Shown here: in pieces, positions 23,400 through 32,033 of the stretch
Position numbering within the stretch: position 1 is the first letter of the stretch
Layout: the number at the start of each line of letters is the position of its first letter
Source of the DNA: Alistipes sp.
GTDB lineage: Bacteria > Bacteroidota > Bacteroidia > Bacteroidales > Rikenellaceae
NCBI GenBank assembly: GCA_017937765.1
Contig: JAGBCY010000027.1
Coordinates: 1 to 64,000, forward strand
DNA length: 64,000 nt
Direction: 5' to 3'
Program-made: the position numbers and the translations under genes
The notes under the pieces: generated by a model
What the model was told of the DNA's origin: nothing
The model's database searches: none
What the model saw: the letters and a program-made list of their open reading frames with translations, nothing else

Positions 23400-25523
23400 A
23401 TGACAACAAAATCAATCATTATGTCAGCAGTTGCACTTGCGACCGTGGGCACTACAACACTTCAGGCCGAGGGCCTCGTGATGCCCGAGGAGCTCAAGGG
23501 TAACCCCTTTGCCCAGGAGTGGACTACACCCCACCAGACACCTCCATTCTCAGCCATCAAGGTTGAGCATTACGAGCCCGCTTTCGATTTCGCTATCGCT
23601 GAGAACCGCGCCGAGATCGAGGCTATCATCAACAACCCAGAGGCTCCCACGTTCGAGAACACTATCGTAGCTATGGCCGAGTCGGGCCAGATGCTTGGCC
23701 GCGTGTCGGGCGTATTCTTCGTGCTTAACGGTAGCTGCACGTCGGACGAGATGCAGCAGATCGCTATGAACGTTACCCCGAAGCTCACGGAGCTTTCGAA
23801 CGACATATCGCTTAACCCCCAGCTCTTCGAGCGCGTGAAGGCTGTTTACGACCAGCGCGAGACGCTCGCCCTCGATAAGGAGGATATGATGCTCCTCGAG
23901 GAGACTTATAAGAGCTTTGCTCGCTCGGGTGCGTTGCTCGAGGGTGAGGCTAAGGAGCTCTATCGCCAGTACTCTACCGAGCTTTCGCAGCTCACGCTCG
24001 AGTTCGGTCAGAACGCTTTGGCTGCCACCAATGCCTTTGCGTTGAACATCACCGACGAGGCTAAGGTTGCCGAGCTTCCCGACTTCGTTAAGGAGGGTCT
24101 TGCTGCCGAGGCTGCAACTCGTGGCCAGGAGGGTTGGACCGTTACGCTCCACGCACCCAGCTACGTTCCCTTTATGACCTACTCTACGCAGCGCGACATC
24201 AAGGAGCAGCTCTACCGTGCTTACAACTCGCGCGGTGTGGGTGGCGACGTGGATAATATGGAGAACATCCGCAAGATTGCTAACCTCCGTCTTAAGATCG
24301 CCAACTTGCTTGGTTATGAGTGCTATGCCGACTACGTGTTGGAGGATCGTATGGCTGAGAGCCGTGCTACGGTTAATGGCTTCCTCCAGGAGCTCTGCGA
24401 CGCTACGCTCGACTATGCAAAGAAGGATGTAGCTGCCATCACGGCCTATGCCCGCGAGAACGGCTTTGAGGGTGAGCTTCAGCCCTGGGATTTCAGCTAC
24501 TACAACGAGAAACTCAAGGAGGCAAAGTACTCTATCAACGACGAGCAGATTAAGCCCTACCTGCAGCTCGAGAGCGCGAAGAACGCTGTATTTATGCTTG
24601 CTAATAAGCTCTATGGTCTCACCTTTACCCCCGCTCCCGAGATCGAGGTTTACCACCCCGAGGCTATGGCATACGAGGTTAAGGATGAGAGCGGCAAGGT
24701 TTTGGCTGTCCTCTATATGGACTTCTTCCCCCGCGAGTCTAAGCGTCAGGGTGCTTGGATGACCGAGTTCCGTGGTACGAGCATCGTCGATGGCGTCGAG
24801 CGTCGTCCTCTCGTGTCGCTCGTTATGAACTTCACCAAGCCCACAGCTACTACTCCCTCGCTCCTTACGTTCGATGAGTTCACTACCTTCCTCCACGAGT
24901 TTGGCCACGGTCTCCACGGCATCCTCGCACAGGGTAAGTATGAGTCTATCAACGGTACATCTGTGAAGCGCGACTTCGTTGAGCTCCCCTCGCAGATTAT
25001 GGAGAACTGGGCTACCGAGAAGGAGTATCTCGACCTTTGGGCTAAGCACTACGTAACTGGTGAGCCTATGCCTGCTGAGCTTGTCGAGAAGCTCGTCGCT
25101 GCTAAGAACTACCTCGCTGCATACTACAATGTGCGTCAGCTCTCGTTCGGTATGCTCGATATGGCTTGGCACAGCATCACTACCCCCTACGAGGGTGACG
25201 TTATGGCCTTCGAGCTCGCAGCTCTTGAGCCAACAAAGGTTATGCCTTTCGTTGATGGTTGCGCTATGGGTCCCGCCTTCACGCACATCTTCAGCGGTGG
25301 CTACGCAACGGGTTACTACGGTTACAAGTGGGCTGAGGTTCTTGCTGCCGATGCCTTCTCATACTTCGCCGAGGAGGGTATCTTCTCTAAGGAGGTAGCC
25401 GATAAGTTCCGTCACGAGGTTCTCGAGAAGGGTGGTCACGAGCATCCTATGACTCTCTATGTTAACTTCCGTGGTCATAAGCCTCAGACGAAGGCTCTTA
25501 TTGATCAGATGAACCTCGAGTAA
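23400..25523 (+). CDS. M3-family metallopeptidase, secreted (dipeptidyl carboxypeptidase-like)
   Basis: A 707-aa protein with a signal-peptide-like N-terminus (about 1-22, ending TLQAEG) and no lipobox, so probably soluble in the periplasm. The zinc motif is H499-E-F-G-H503 in FLHEFGHGLH. The downstream Glu in DFVELPSQIMENWA and the loop THIFSGGYATGYYGYKWAEV are intact. It is collinear with the upstream lipoprotein paralogue from PFAQEWTTPHQTPPF on. The pair likely arose by tandem duplication and split into membrane-bound and soluble forms, working on oligopeptides entering the periplasm. A hairpin terminator follows. Confidence 0.92.
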   Translation: MTTKSIIMSAVALATVGTTTLQAEGLVMPEELKGNPFAQEWTTPHQTPPFSAIKVEHYEPAFDFAIAENRAEIEAIINNPEAPTFENTIVAMAESGQMLGRVSGVFFVLNGSCTSDEMQQIAMNVTPKLTELSNDISLNPQLFERVKAVYDQRETLALDKEDMMLLEETYKSFARSGALLEGEAKELYRQYSTELSQLTLEFGQNALAATNAFALNITDEAKVAELPDFVKEGLAAEAATRGQEGWTVTLHAPSYVPFMTYSTQRDIKEQLYRAYNSRGVGGDVDNMENIRKIANLRLKIANLLGYECYADYVLEDRMAESRATVNGFLQELCDATLDYAKKDVAAITAYARENGFEGELQPWDFSYYNEKLKEAKYSINDEQIKPYLQLESAKNAVFMLANKLYGLTFTPAPEIEVYHPEAMAYEVKDESGKVLAVLYMDFFPRESKRQGAWMTEFRGTSIVDGVERRPLVSLVMNFTKPTATTPSLLTFDEFTTFLHEFGHGLHGILAQGKYESINGTSVKRDFVELPSQIMENWATEKEYLDLWAKHYVTGEPMPAELVEKLVAAKNYLAAYYNVRQLSFGMLDMAWHSITTPYEGDVMAFELAALEPTKVMPFVDGCAMGPAFTHIFSGGYATGYYGYKWAEVLAADAFSYFAEEGIFSKEVADKFRHEVLEKGGHEHPMTLYVNFRGHKPQTKALIDQMNLE

Positions 25524-25537
25524 TTTTTGATTATAAG

Positions 25538-25614
25538 GCGGCATCTACTGCCGCTAACAAAAAGTCCCGACAATGAGTCGTACGCCAAGTACTACCCATC
25601 GTCGGGATTTTTGC
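25538..25614 (+). terminator. Terminator region after the second M3 peptidase
   Basis: A short hairpin (GCGGCA / TGCCGC, 25538-25554) is followed by a 7-bp stem TCCCGAC (25565-25571) / GTCGGGA (25601-25607) ending in a run of five T. The second stem has a long 29-nt loop. Location and T-run support termination of the peptidase transcript. Confidence 0.7.
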
Positions 25615-25887
25615 CGAGCGTTGTATCTACTACCTTCTAATCAAAAATTAAATTTCTCGTGATAAGCCGCAATCTGCGGCACCAAACCTCAGAGCCACGA
25701 GTGGGAAATACGCTTAAGTATGCCCCATCAGGGGCTCTTTCATTTGGTACCACATCTAACGAGTTCTGACAAGAAATTATGTCTTGTGCAACCCGTCGAC
25801 GATAATTTTGCCGAGTGCTGTGCTCGGTGCTTTGCAACAAGGATTCGTGTTTGCGCTCCTTTTGTCTGTTGAGACGCCCTACCAAAC
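25615..25887. other. Structured intergenic region without a convincing gene
   Basis: About 270 nt between the peptidase terminator and the purC terminator. It holds two compact hairpins (GCCGCA-ATC-TGCGGC at 25666-25680; GCCGAG/CTCGGT arms around 25810-25828). It also has an imperfect repeat of a TCG-rich module followed by TTTTGCCGAG, seen at about 25600-25619 and again at 25794-25815. Only short, poorly coding open frames occur. It may be a structured RNA or decayed sequence; I cannot tell which. Confidence 0.4.
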
Positions 25888-25913
25888 AAAAAGAGAGCCC
25901 CTCAGGACTCTCT
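25888..25913 (-). terminator. Intrinsic terminator of purC
   Basis: On the minus strand GAGAGTCC and GGGCTCTC pair (plus 25905-25912 and 25893-25900, one G-U) around loop TGAG, and are followed by five T. It lies 31 nt beyond the purC stop. Confidence 0.85.
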
Positions 25914-25946
25914 AATTACTAATTACTCACTACTCACTACCAATTA
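25911..25946. repeat. Degenerate ACTCACT/AATTACT microrepeat
   Basis: An array of about five heptamer-like units (TAATTAC, TAATTAC, TCACTAC, TCACTAC) lies against the 3' end of purC. Related arrays occur after lptD (26929-26967), near the unknown gene (45131-45150), around 53941-54044 and after ispD (57465-57485). Confidence 0.6.
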
Positions 25947-26888
25947 TAGTGTCTTGAGGTACTCAGAAACGTTGTGCTCGATGCGAGCCATCACGTCGTC
26001 AGCCTCGGCGCGAATGAACTTCTCGCCCGTAACGGCCTCGTAGAGCTCGATATAACGCTCTGTGATGCCTACCACAACCTCTTCGGTCATCTCGGGAACC
26101 TGCTGACCCTCCTGACCCTGGAAGCCGTTGTCCATAAGCCACTCGCGAACAAACTCCTTTGAGAGTTGCTTCTGCTTCTCTCCCTTAGCCAAACGCTCCT
26201 CGTAGCCCTCCATATAGAAGTAACGCGACGAGTCGGGCGTGTGGATCTCGTCCATAAGGTAGATTGTACCGTTCTTCTTGCCGAACTCATACTTCGTATC
26301 CACAAGGATAAGGCCCATCTTGGCTGCGATCTCCGTACCGCGCTGGAAGATGGCACGTGTGTATGCCTCGAGCTGCTCGTACTCCTCGCGTGAAACGAGA
26401 CCCTGAGCGATGATCTCCTCCTTCGAGATATCCTCGTCGTGACCCTCGTCGGCCTTAGTTGTGGGGGTAATGATAGGCTCGGGGAACTTCTGGTTCTCGA
26501 CCATACCGTCGGGCATAGCCACACCGCAAATCACGCGCTTGCCAGCCTTATACTCTCTCCAAGCGTGACCCGAGAGATAGCCTCGGATGACCATCTCTAC
26601 CTTGTAAGGCTCGCAACGGTGGCCCACGGTGACCATAGGATCGGGTACGCCGATCTTCCAGTTAGGAAGGATATCGGTTGTGGCATCGAGGAACTTAGCT
26701 GCAATCTGGTTAAGTACCTGACCCTTAAACGGAATGCCCTTAGGAAGTACAACGTCGAATGCCGAGATACGGTCCGACACGACCATCACGAGGTAGTCGT
26801 CGTTGATGTTATACACGTCGCGCACCTTACCTACATAGTGGCCCTTCTGACCCTCGAACTGAAAATCGTTCTTTACAATAGCGTTCAT
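25944..26888 (-). CDS. purC: Phosphoribosylaminoimidazole-succinocarboxamide synthase
   Basis: A 314-aa enzyme of the SAICAR synthetase family. It condenses carboxy-aminoimidazole ribonucleotide with aspartate using ATP in purine biosynthesis. Recognisable blocks are GKVRDVYNI (nucleotide-binding strand loop), [29 protein letters not shown] and [31 protein letters not shown]. The length fits the longer, roughly 300-residue form. It stands alone between a terminator and lptD, with no other purine genes nearby. Cytoplasmic. Confidence 0.96.
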   Translation of the reverse strand: MNAIVKNDFQFEGQKGHYVGKVRDVYNINDDYLVMVVSDRISAFDVVLPKGIPFKGQVLNQIAAKFLDATTDILPNWKIGVPDPMVTVGHRCEPYKVEMVIRGYLSGHAWREYKAGKRVICGVAMPDGMVENQKFPEPIITPTTKADEGHDEDISKEEIIAQGLVSREEYEQLEAYTRAIFQRGTEIAAKMGLILVDTKYEFGKKNGTIYLMDEIHTPDSSRYFYMEGYEERLAKGEKQKQLSKEFVREWLMDNGFQGQEGQQVPEMTEEVVVGITERYIELYEAVTGEKFIRAEADDVMARIEHNVSEYLKTL

Positions 26889-26928
26889 AGTTATATGTTA
26901 TTTTAATTAATTTCTCATATTGCCCCCC

Positions 26929-26967
26929 TCACTACTAATTACTCACTACTCATTACTCATTACTAAT
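26929..26967. repeat. Degenerate ACTCACT/ATTACTC microrepeat
   Basis: About five imperfect heptamers (ACTAATT, ACTCACT, ACTCATT, ACTCATT, ACTAATG) fill the short gap between the purC start and the lptD stop. This is the same family as the array at 25911-25946. Confidence 0.6.
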
Positions 26968-26974
26968 GGTACGT

Positions 26975-29626
26975 TTAGTACATATAGTCGTACTGCGAGT
27001 AGCTCTTGTCGTACTTCAAATCGGCCAACGATGCCGCCTTGACGCCGATGTTAAATGCCCAGCTTCGGTGGTTACCGAAGGGTATCCACGTGAAGGACAT
27101 CTGCCAGCAGTGCAGGTCGCGCGTGATGGCAATCGAGGTCATCGACATCTTACGCGCCGTGAAGTCGTAACCCGACGTTGCGGTGATCATCAACTTAGGT
27201 GTGAGCTTGACGCTGGCGTTGAAGTTAACGGTCTGTTGTATATTCTTCTTATATCCCGTGGTTCCGTTGTTCACGAATTGGGCATTATAGCTGAAACTAT
27301 AATTGAAACCGAAGTTCCACGGTATCGAGAAGTCATAGTATTGGCCCGCCATCCATTGTCGTCGCATTGCGGGGTTGAGTTGGCCATAGGGGTCGGACCA
27401 CGAGTTGAAGTATTCCGCCGGCAGCGACGTGATGTCGTTACCAGCCACCTGTCCCTTGTTCTCGCGCGACTTGAAGGTATAGCCGAAACTCCAGCTCGCC
27501 GTCTGTATTCGTCCCGGCAGGCCACGACTCCACATCAGCTTATTGTAGCGCACACCCTCGGGCGACACCTCATATGGATCAAGCGTGAGTGATAGGTTGA
27601 GGGCGATATTTTGGTAGATGGTGGTACGTAGCTGTATCGGGAGCGTCGAGAGGCGCATCGAGTCGGCAAGGAAGTTATACGAACCGTTGATCGAGATCTG
27701 GTCAATAATCTTCACCTTCTTGACCGTATCCTTCGTGCGCACCTTAGCCTCGAGCGACTGCGACAGACCGAACGTGAGGTTTAGCTGCTGACCGCTACCC
27801 GGCACACCATAGGCGTTATCCGTGAAGGGCGAGTAGACCTTGAACTTACCCGTAGTATCGGTCTGCACGGTCTCGTAGAAACCATACTTCTGGCGGCTAA
27901 AGTCGGGGGCATAGCTGAAACCGACGTTAGGCGTGAGGGTGTGGCGCACGGCCTGGAGCTTGCGCTCCTTCTTTTTGGCGACGTAGGTACCGTACACGGT
28001 GGTGTTGGCCGATACCGAGGCGTTGTAGTTATACAGACGCCAGAAGCCATACTCCGGATCGAGAGTCTCGACCGTGTGGGTCTCGTCGTTCCACTGCTGG
28101 CTCACCTTCTTGAAGTACCAACGCTCGGTGTAGTTGAACGAGGGGCTTACGTTGATGTAGTTGAAGAGCGAGAGCGACGTCGAGACGGGGATCGTGTGCT
28201 GAATACCGTTCTTCATATTTTGCAACGTCTCCTTCGTAAACATCTCATCCTCGGTGGTATTCACCGTGTTTGTCATCTTCATCGAGTAGCTCATCTTGAT
28301 CTTCTCGTACCAGCGTGTCTTACCGATGGCCTCCTTGCGCTTGAAGGGGTTGAAGCTGGCGACGTTGAAGGTAATCGTCGGTAGGGTCACGGCGATGGTT
28401 TTATTCTTCGAGTTCTGCGACACCGACATATTAAACGCCAGCGAGAAGGGTGTTCCCTCCCAGTTCTTCGAGTACGAGATCGAAGAGTTGGTCTGCGTGG
28501 CGAGGATGTCGTTCACGCTTGTTGCCGAGTAGCGGCTATAACCACTCGAGGTGAGGTTCACCGATGCTGAGAACGTTGAGCCGGGGTTGGCCTTAGCATC
28601 TTGCGAGTGGGTCCACTGAATCTTGTAGTTGTTCTGCTGTACGAAGTCGGGCTCACCCTTCTCACCCGTGCGGATTGCCGAGTACTGAAGGTTGAAGTTA
28701 CCGCGGAACTTATAACGCTTGACGTACTGCGATACGGCCGACACCTCCCACGAACCGAGCGTATAGATACCACCACGGATGGCGAGGTCCATATGCTCGC
28801 CGAGGGCGAAGTAGTAACCGATGTCGCGGATGAAGAAACCCTTAGCATCCTCACCATAGGTAGGCATAAGGATACCCGACTTCGGTCCCATATGTATAGG
28901 GAAGAAGGCCTCGGGGATACCGGGGAAGTAGATGGGCACATCCTCCATAACGAGGTAGGCATAGCCCGTCACGATCTTCTTTCCGGGGATGACCTTCGCC
29001 TGCGTCATCGCAAGGTAGAAGTGGGGGTGGTCCGTACAGTCACACGTCGTGTACATACCGTTACCGATATGGATGGTCTCGTCGGGGTGCATCTTTACGC
29101 TACTACCGATAAGCCAGCCGTCACCCTCCTGCGTGGCGATACCCTTGATCTTTGCCTTGCGCGTGTCGAGGTTGTAGGTGATGGTGTCCATCGTATAGGG
29201 TGAGCCACCGTCCGAGAACTCGGGGTGTGTCTGCGTGGGTTTGCCATCAACACTGTCGGCTGCGTAGCCGTGCGCGTAGATGTCCTTTGTCTGCATATCG
29301 ACACGCATAAAGTCTGCCTTGAGGTTCATACCCTGATACGTCACATCGCCACTCTTGTAGCTATATATCATCTTGTTCGTGGCGTCGAATACCACCGAGT
29401 CCACGGCTTTACCCTCGATGATATCGGTGAACATTGGGGCTGAAACACGCCGACGGTTCTGATTGTCGCCAGTTGTGTCCCTTACACCCTCAGTACGGTC
29501 GACGCTATCGCGGCTCTGGAAAAGACCAAAACCACCTGCACCGGCACTCGTAAGGCCCAGCGTAAGGCACATAAACACTACAACGAGCAGCGTAGACGTG
29601 AGATATTTTATAAATAAATGTCTCAA
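26975..29626 (-). CDS. lptD: LPS-assembly outer-membrane protein LptD
   Basis: An 883-aa protein with an N-terminal hydrophobic export segment (about 10-30). An OstA/LptA-like jelly roll spans about 65-230 (MIYSYKSGDVTYQGMNLKADFMRVDMQTKDIYAHG). A large beta-barrel follows, opening with PIYFPGIPEAFFPI and GPKSGILMPTYG, motifs characteristic of LptD. The C-terminus is rich in alternating strands with aromatic ends. LptD, with a lipoprotein partner LptE, inserts LPS into the outer leaflet; no LptE candidate is adjacent. The strand-forming region contains very few cysteines, so the disulfide switch known in E. coli LptD is unlikely here. The divergent neighbour is a cell-wall amidase. Confidence 0.9.
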   Translation of the reverse strand: MRHLFIKYLTSTLLVVVFMCLTLGLTSAGAGGFGLFQSRDSVDRTEGVRDTTGDNQNRRRVSAPMFTDIIEGKAVDSVVFDATNKMIYSYKSGDVTYQGMNLKADFMRVDMQTKDIYAHGYAADSVDGKPTQTHPEFSDGGSPYTMDTITYNLDTRKAKIKGIATQEGDGWLIGSSVKMHPDETIHIGNGMYTTCDCTDHPHFYLAMTQAKVIPGKKIVTGYAYLVMEDVPIYFPGIPEAFFPIHMGPKSGILMPTYGEDAKGFFIRDIGYYFALGEHMDLAIRGGIYTLGSWEVSAVSQYVKRYKFRGNFNLQYSAIRTGEKGEPDFVQQNNYKIQWTHSQDAKANPGSTFSASVNLTSSGYSRYSATSVNDILATQTNSSISYSKNWEGTPFSLAFNMSVSQNSKNKTIAVTLPTITFNVASFNPFKRKEAIGKTRWYEKIKMSYSMKMTNTVNTTEDEMFTKETLQNMKNGIQHTIPVSTSLSLFNYINVSPSFNYTERWYFKKVSQQWNDETHTVETLDPEYGFWRLYNYNASVSANTTVYGTYVAKKKERKLQAVRHTLTPNVGFSYAPDFSRQKYGFYETVQTDTTGKFKVYSPFTDNAYGVPGSGQQLNLTFGLSQSLEAKVRTKDTVKKVKIIDQISINGSYNFLADSMRLSTLPIQLRTTIYQNIALNLSLTLDPYEVSPEGVRYNKLMWSRGLPGRIQTASWSFGYTFKSRENKGQVAGNDITSLPAEYFNSWSDPYGQLNPAMRRQWMAGQYYDFSIPWNFGFNYSFSYNAQFVNNGTTGYKKNIQQTVNFNASVKLTPKLMITATSGYDFTARKMSMTSIAITRDLHCWQMSFTWIPFGNHRSWAFNIGVKAASLADLKYDKSYSQYDYMY

Positions 29627-29643
29627 AATTCAATAATTTTTCG

Positions 29644-29667
29644 TAACTTTGCCGACGATGTCGGCAA
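29644..29667 (+). promoter_or_regulatory. -7 box overlapping a palindrome upstream of the amidase and lptD genes
   Basis: TAACTTTG (29644-29651) is a plus-strand -7 box. Its last three bases merge into TTGCCGAC-GAT-GTCGGCAA (29649-29667), an 8-bp perfect inverted repeat with a 3-nt centre. The palindrome lies at the plus-strand start site and in the lptD leader 23-41 nt before its ATG, so it could be a shared operator. The -33 box is weak. Confidence 0.55.
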
Positions 29668-29740
29668 AACAGCCCGAGGGTAGGGGGTTAGTCTCCTTTA
29701 GTTCGGGTGGTCTCTCCGACGCCATTGCGGTTACAACTCG

Positions 29741-29748
29741 CAAAGATA
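29741..29748 (-). promoter_or_regulatory. Probable -7 box of lptD
   Basis: The minus strand reads TATCTTTG, matching TAnnTTTG, about 115 nt upstream of the lptD start. No clear TTTG lies at -33. The resulting leader would include the palindrome at 29649-29667. Confidence 0.55.
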
Positions 29749-29778
29749 GTAATTATTTTGCATAAAATTCACTAATTT

Positions 29779-30927
29779 ATGAGAAATCTCATAATTGCCC
29801 TATTGCTTTTAGCAATGTTCCCCATCGGGGTAAACGCCGAGGATGCCGCTTTTGTTGCGTCGCCGGAGCGAAAAAGGGTGGTTGTCATCGACCCGGGACA
29901 CGGCGGTCCGCGTCCGGGTAAGGTGATGAGGGATGTCGTTGAGGCGGACTACGTGCTCGATGTCTCGAAGGAGGTGCAGAGACAGCTCGGTGAGAAGATG
30001 TCTGATTTGGAGGTATACCTCACCCGCTCGAGCGACTCGGCATATCACGAGAATCAGGCGGCGGATAACCGTAAGCGCGCAGAATTTGCAAATAAGAAGG
30101 GGGCGGATCTCTATGTGTCGATTCACGCTAATGCTCACAAGAAGACGACAGTTACGGGCTGCGAGGTGTGGGTGCTGACGCTCAACGACAAGCTGATGAG
30201 TCAGAATCAGGATAAGGCTGCAAGTTATGCCGATGATGGCGACTTTATCAACCTCGAGGATATCGACCGTACGTCGCAGGGTTTTATGATGGCCGTTGCG
30301 CGACAGCTTGATAACGAGCCGTTTAGTCGTTATTTTGCGGAGCTGTGCTGCGAAAATATCTCGAAGTATGGCCTTGCTAACTTGGGTGTTAAGGCGGGTC
30401 CGGTGTTTACCGTCTTGTACTACTTTGAGGGTCCGGGTGTAATTGTCGAGTTGGGCTACCTGACCAACACAAATGATTACGACTATCTTACCTCTAAGGG
30501 TGCGAAGAAGGAGATGGCAACGGCTATAAGCGATGCTATCGTTTGTTACTTCAAGGCTCTCGATGGTATTGCCGATGAGGAACCTGCGGTGGAGGCTGCT
30601 GAGGAGTCTGCGGGGGTGGCTGTGTCGCATAGTGTTACGGTGAATGCCGTGGAGGCTGATGCTGTGGCTGATGCTGAGCCGCTTACGGAGGGTTATACCA
30701 TACAGCTCATCTCGAGCACGGTGGAGGTGCCCACGGACGACTACCAATTTAAGGGCTACAAGGGTCGTGTGGCTCAATATATGGGTACGGGACGCTATAA
30801 ATATAAGTATTGTTACGGCAGCTACGCTTCGGCCGAGGAGGCAAAGGAGGATCTTGCCGAGGCTCGTAAGACCTTCAAGGATGCCTATGTGGTGCGATTC
30901 AAGGATGGAAACATCGTAACTAAATAG
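29779..30927 (+). CDS. N-acetylmuramoyl-L-alanine amidase with C-terminal SPOR-like domain
   Basis: A 382-aa secreted protein (signal peptide 1-20, ending GVNAE). The Amidase_3 zinc fold spans about 32-260, with H41 in VVIDPGHGG, E55 in RDVVEADYVLD, H116 in LYVSIHANAH and the catalytic Glu in GVIVELGYLTN. After an acidic, Ala-rich linker (about 270-305), residues about 308-382 (YTIQLISS ... GSYASAEEAKEDLAEAR) look like a SPOR peptidoglycan-binding domain. It cleaves the amide between MurNAc and the stem peptide during daughter-cell separation or wall turnover. An MCE-domain gene follows 49 nt downstream. Confidence 0.93.
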   Translation: MRNLIIALLLLAMFPIGVNAEDAAFVASPERKRVVVIDPGHGGPRPGKVMRDVVEADYVLDVSKEVQRQLGEKMSDLEVYLTRSSDSAYHENQAADNRKRAEFANKKGADLYVSIHANAHKKTTVTGCEVWVLTLNDKLMSQNQDKAASYADDGDFINLEDIDRTSQGFMMAVARQLDNEPFSRYFAELCCENISKYGLANLGVKAGPVFTVLYYFEGPGVIVELGYLTNTNDYDYLTSKGAKKEMATAISDAIVCYFKALDGIADEEPAVEAAEESAGVAVSHSVTVNAVEADAVADAEPLTEGYTIQLISSTVEVPTDDYQFKGYKGRVAQYMGTGRYKYKYCYGSYASAEEAKEDLAEARKTFKDAYVVRFKDGNIVTK

Positions 30928-30976
30928 TGTGAAAAGATAGATCAGAGCGTAAGAAAAAATTAAAAGTTCAAAGGAT

Positions 30977-31945
30977 ATGAAACTGAGAAGAGAGTTTAAG
31001 ATTGGCATATTTGCCGTTATCGTTATCGCTGTTGCGTGGTGGGGAATCAAGTGGCTCGGAGGCCAGAACATCCTGCTTCAGAGCAATATCTACTACGTCT
31101 ACTACGACGATGTGTCGGGCTTACAGGAGTCCTCGCGCGTGAACCTTCGTGGCGTGGAGGTTGGTAACGTTCGCGACATCAGCCTCGAGCGAGATCGTGT
31201 TAAGGTGGAGATTGCCGTGGAGAGTAAGTATGCGGAGTATATCCCTGCAAACTCGGTGGCAGAGATTGGCTCGGCGGGCCTTATGGGTGGTGTTGAGATA
31301 TGTATCATCCAGGGCGATGCGGCTGAATTCATCGAGGATGGAGCAACGATCGAGGGTCGTATCAAGCCCGATATGCTCGGCTCGCTTGCCGATCAGGGCA
31401 CGGAGTTGATGACGGGACTTACGGAGACGATTGATGGTGTGAATGCCCTCATCGGTGGCAATAGCCAGAACATTACGGATCTTGTGGCTAACCTCGAGTC
31501 TATGTCGTCGTCGATCGACGCAATCCTCACTTCATCTGCACCCAACATCAACAGTGCGATGAACGACCTCAGCGCGTTTACTGCAACACTTGCTGCGAAC
31601 ACCGAGCGTATCGAGTCGATGCTCTCGAATCTCGATAACTTCTCGGGCGAGCTTGCCGAGGCTGATGTTGTTAATCAGCTCACGGCTACCGTGGCGTCGC
31701 TCAATCAGTTGCTCGCCGACATCGAGGGTGGCGAGGGCTCGGTAGGTAAGCTCCTCACCGATGACGAACTCTACAACTCGCTCACTACGGCGGGTGATAA
31801 CCTCGGCTTGTTGCTCGAGGATTTGAAGGCTAACCCGATGCGTTATGTCCACTTCTCGCTCTTCGGTCAGTCGGAGGAGAAGGCCGAGGCTAAGGCTGCG
31901 CGTAAGGCTGCAAAGGCCGAGAAGCAGGAGGGTAAGGCTGAGTAA
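30977..31945 (+). CDS. MCE/MlaD-family lipid-transport protein
   Basis: A 322-aa protein with one N-terminal transmembrane helix (about 8-24) followed by an MCE domain (about 36-115: VYYDDVSGLQESSRVNLRGVEVGNVRDISL, IGSAGLMGGVEICI). A long helical region with Asn/Ser-rich repeats (about 125-290) and a charged Ala/Lys/Glu tail follow. MlaD-type proteins form hexameric rings in the inner membrane that shuttle phospholipids through the periplasm, driven by an MlaFE ABC transporter. No mlaE or mlaF is adjacent, so partners must be elsewhere. It is downstream of the amidase and probably co-transcribed. Confidence 0.9.
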   Translation: MKLRREFKIGIFAVIVIAVAWWGIKWLGGQNILLQSNIYYVYYDDVSGLQESSRVNLRGVEVGNVRDISLERDRVKVEIAVESKYAEYIPANSVAEIGSAGLMGGVEICIIQGDAAEFIEDGATIEGRIKPDMLGSLADQGTELMTGLTETIDGVNALIGGNSQNITDLVANLESMSSSIDAILTSSAPNINSAMNDLSAFTATLAANTERIESMLSNLDNFSGELAEADVVNQLTATVASLNQLLADIEGGEGSVGKLLTDDELYNSLTTAGDNLGLLLEDLKANPMRYVHFSLFGQSEEKAEAKAARKAAKAEKQEGKAE

Positions 31946-32033
31946 TATAGTGATAATCAGGGAGCTGTGCGCGGGTGATAGATACATCCAACGTACGGCT
32001 CTCGGTGGTAAGATAGCATAATAGTCTAAAGAT

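Noticed and set aside
23550..25286. Long antisense open frame (578 codons) opposite the second M3 peptidase
   Set aside because: It is the mirror of a gene with obvious peptidase motifs. Codon bias rich in GAG/CTC keeps the opposite frame open; the predicted protein shows no family features or promoter.
25637..25885. 82-codon minus-strand frame in the peptidase-purC gap
   Set aside because: It crosses several hairpins and lies beyond the purC terminator. The composition is not protein-like and there is no promoter.
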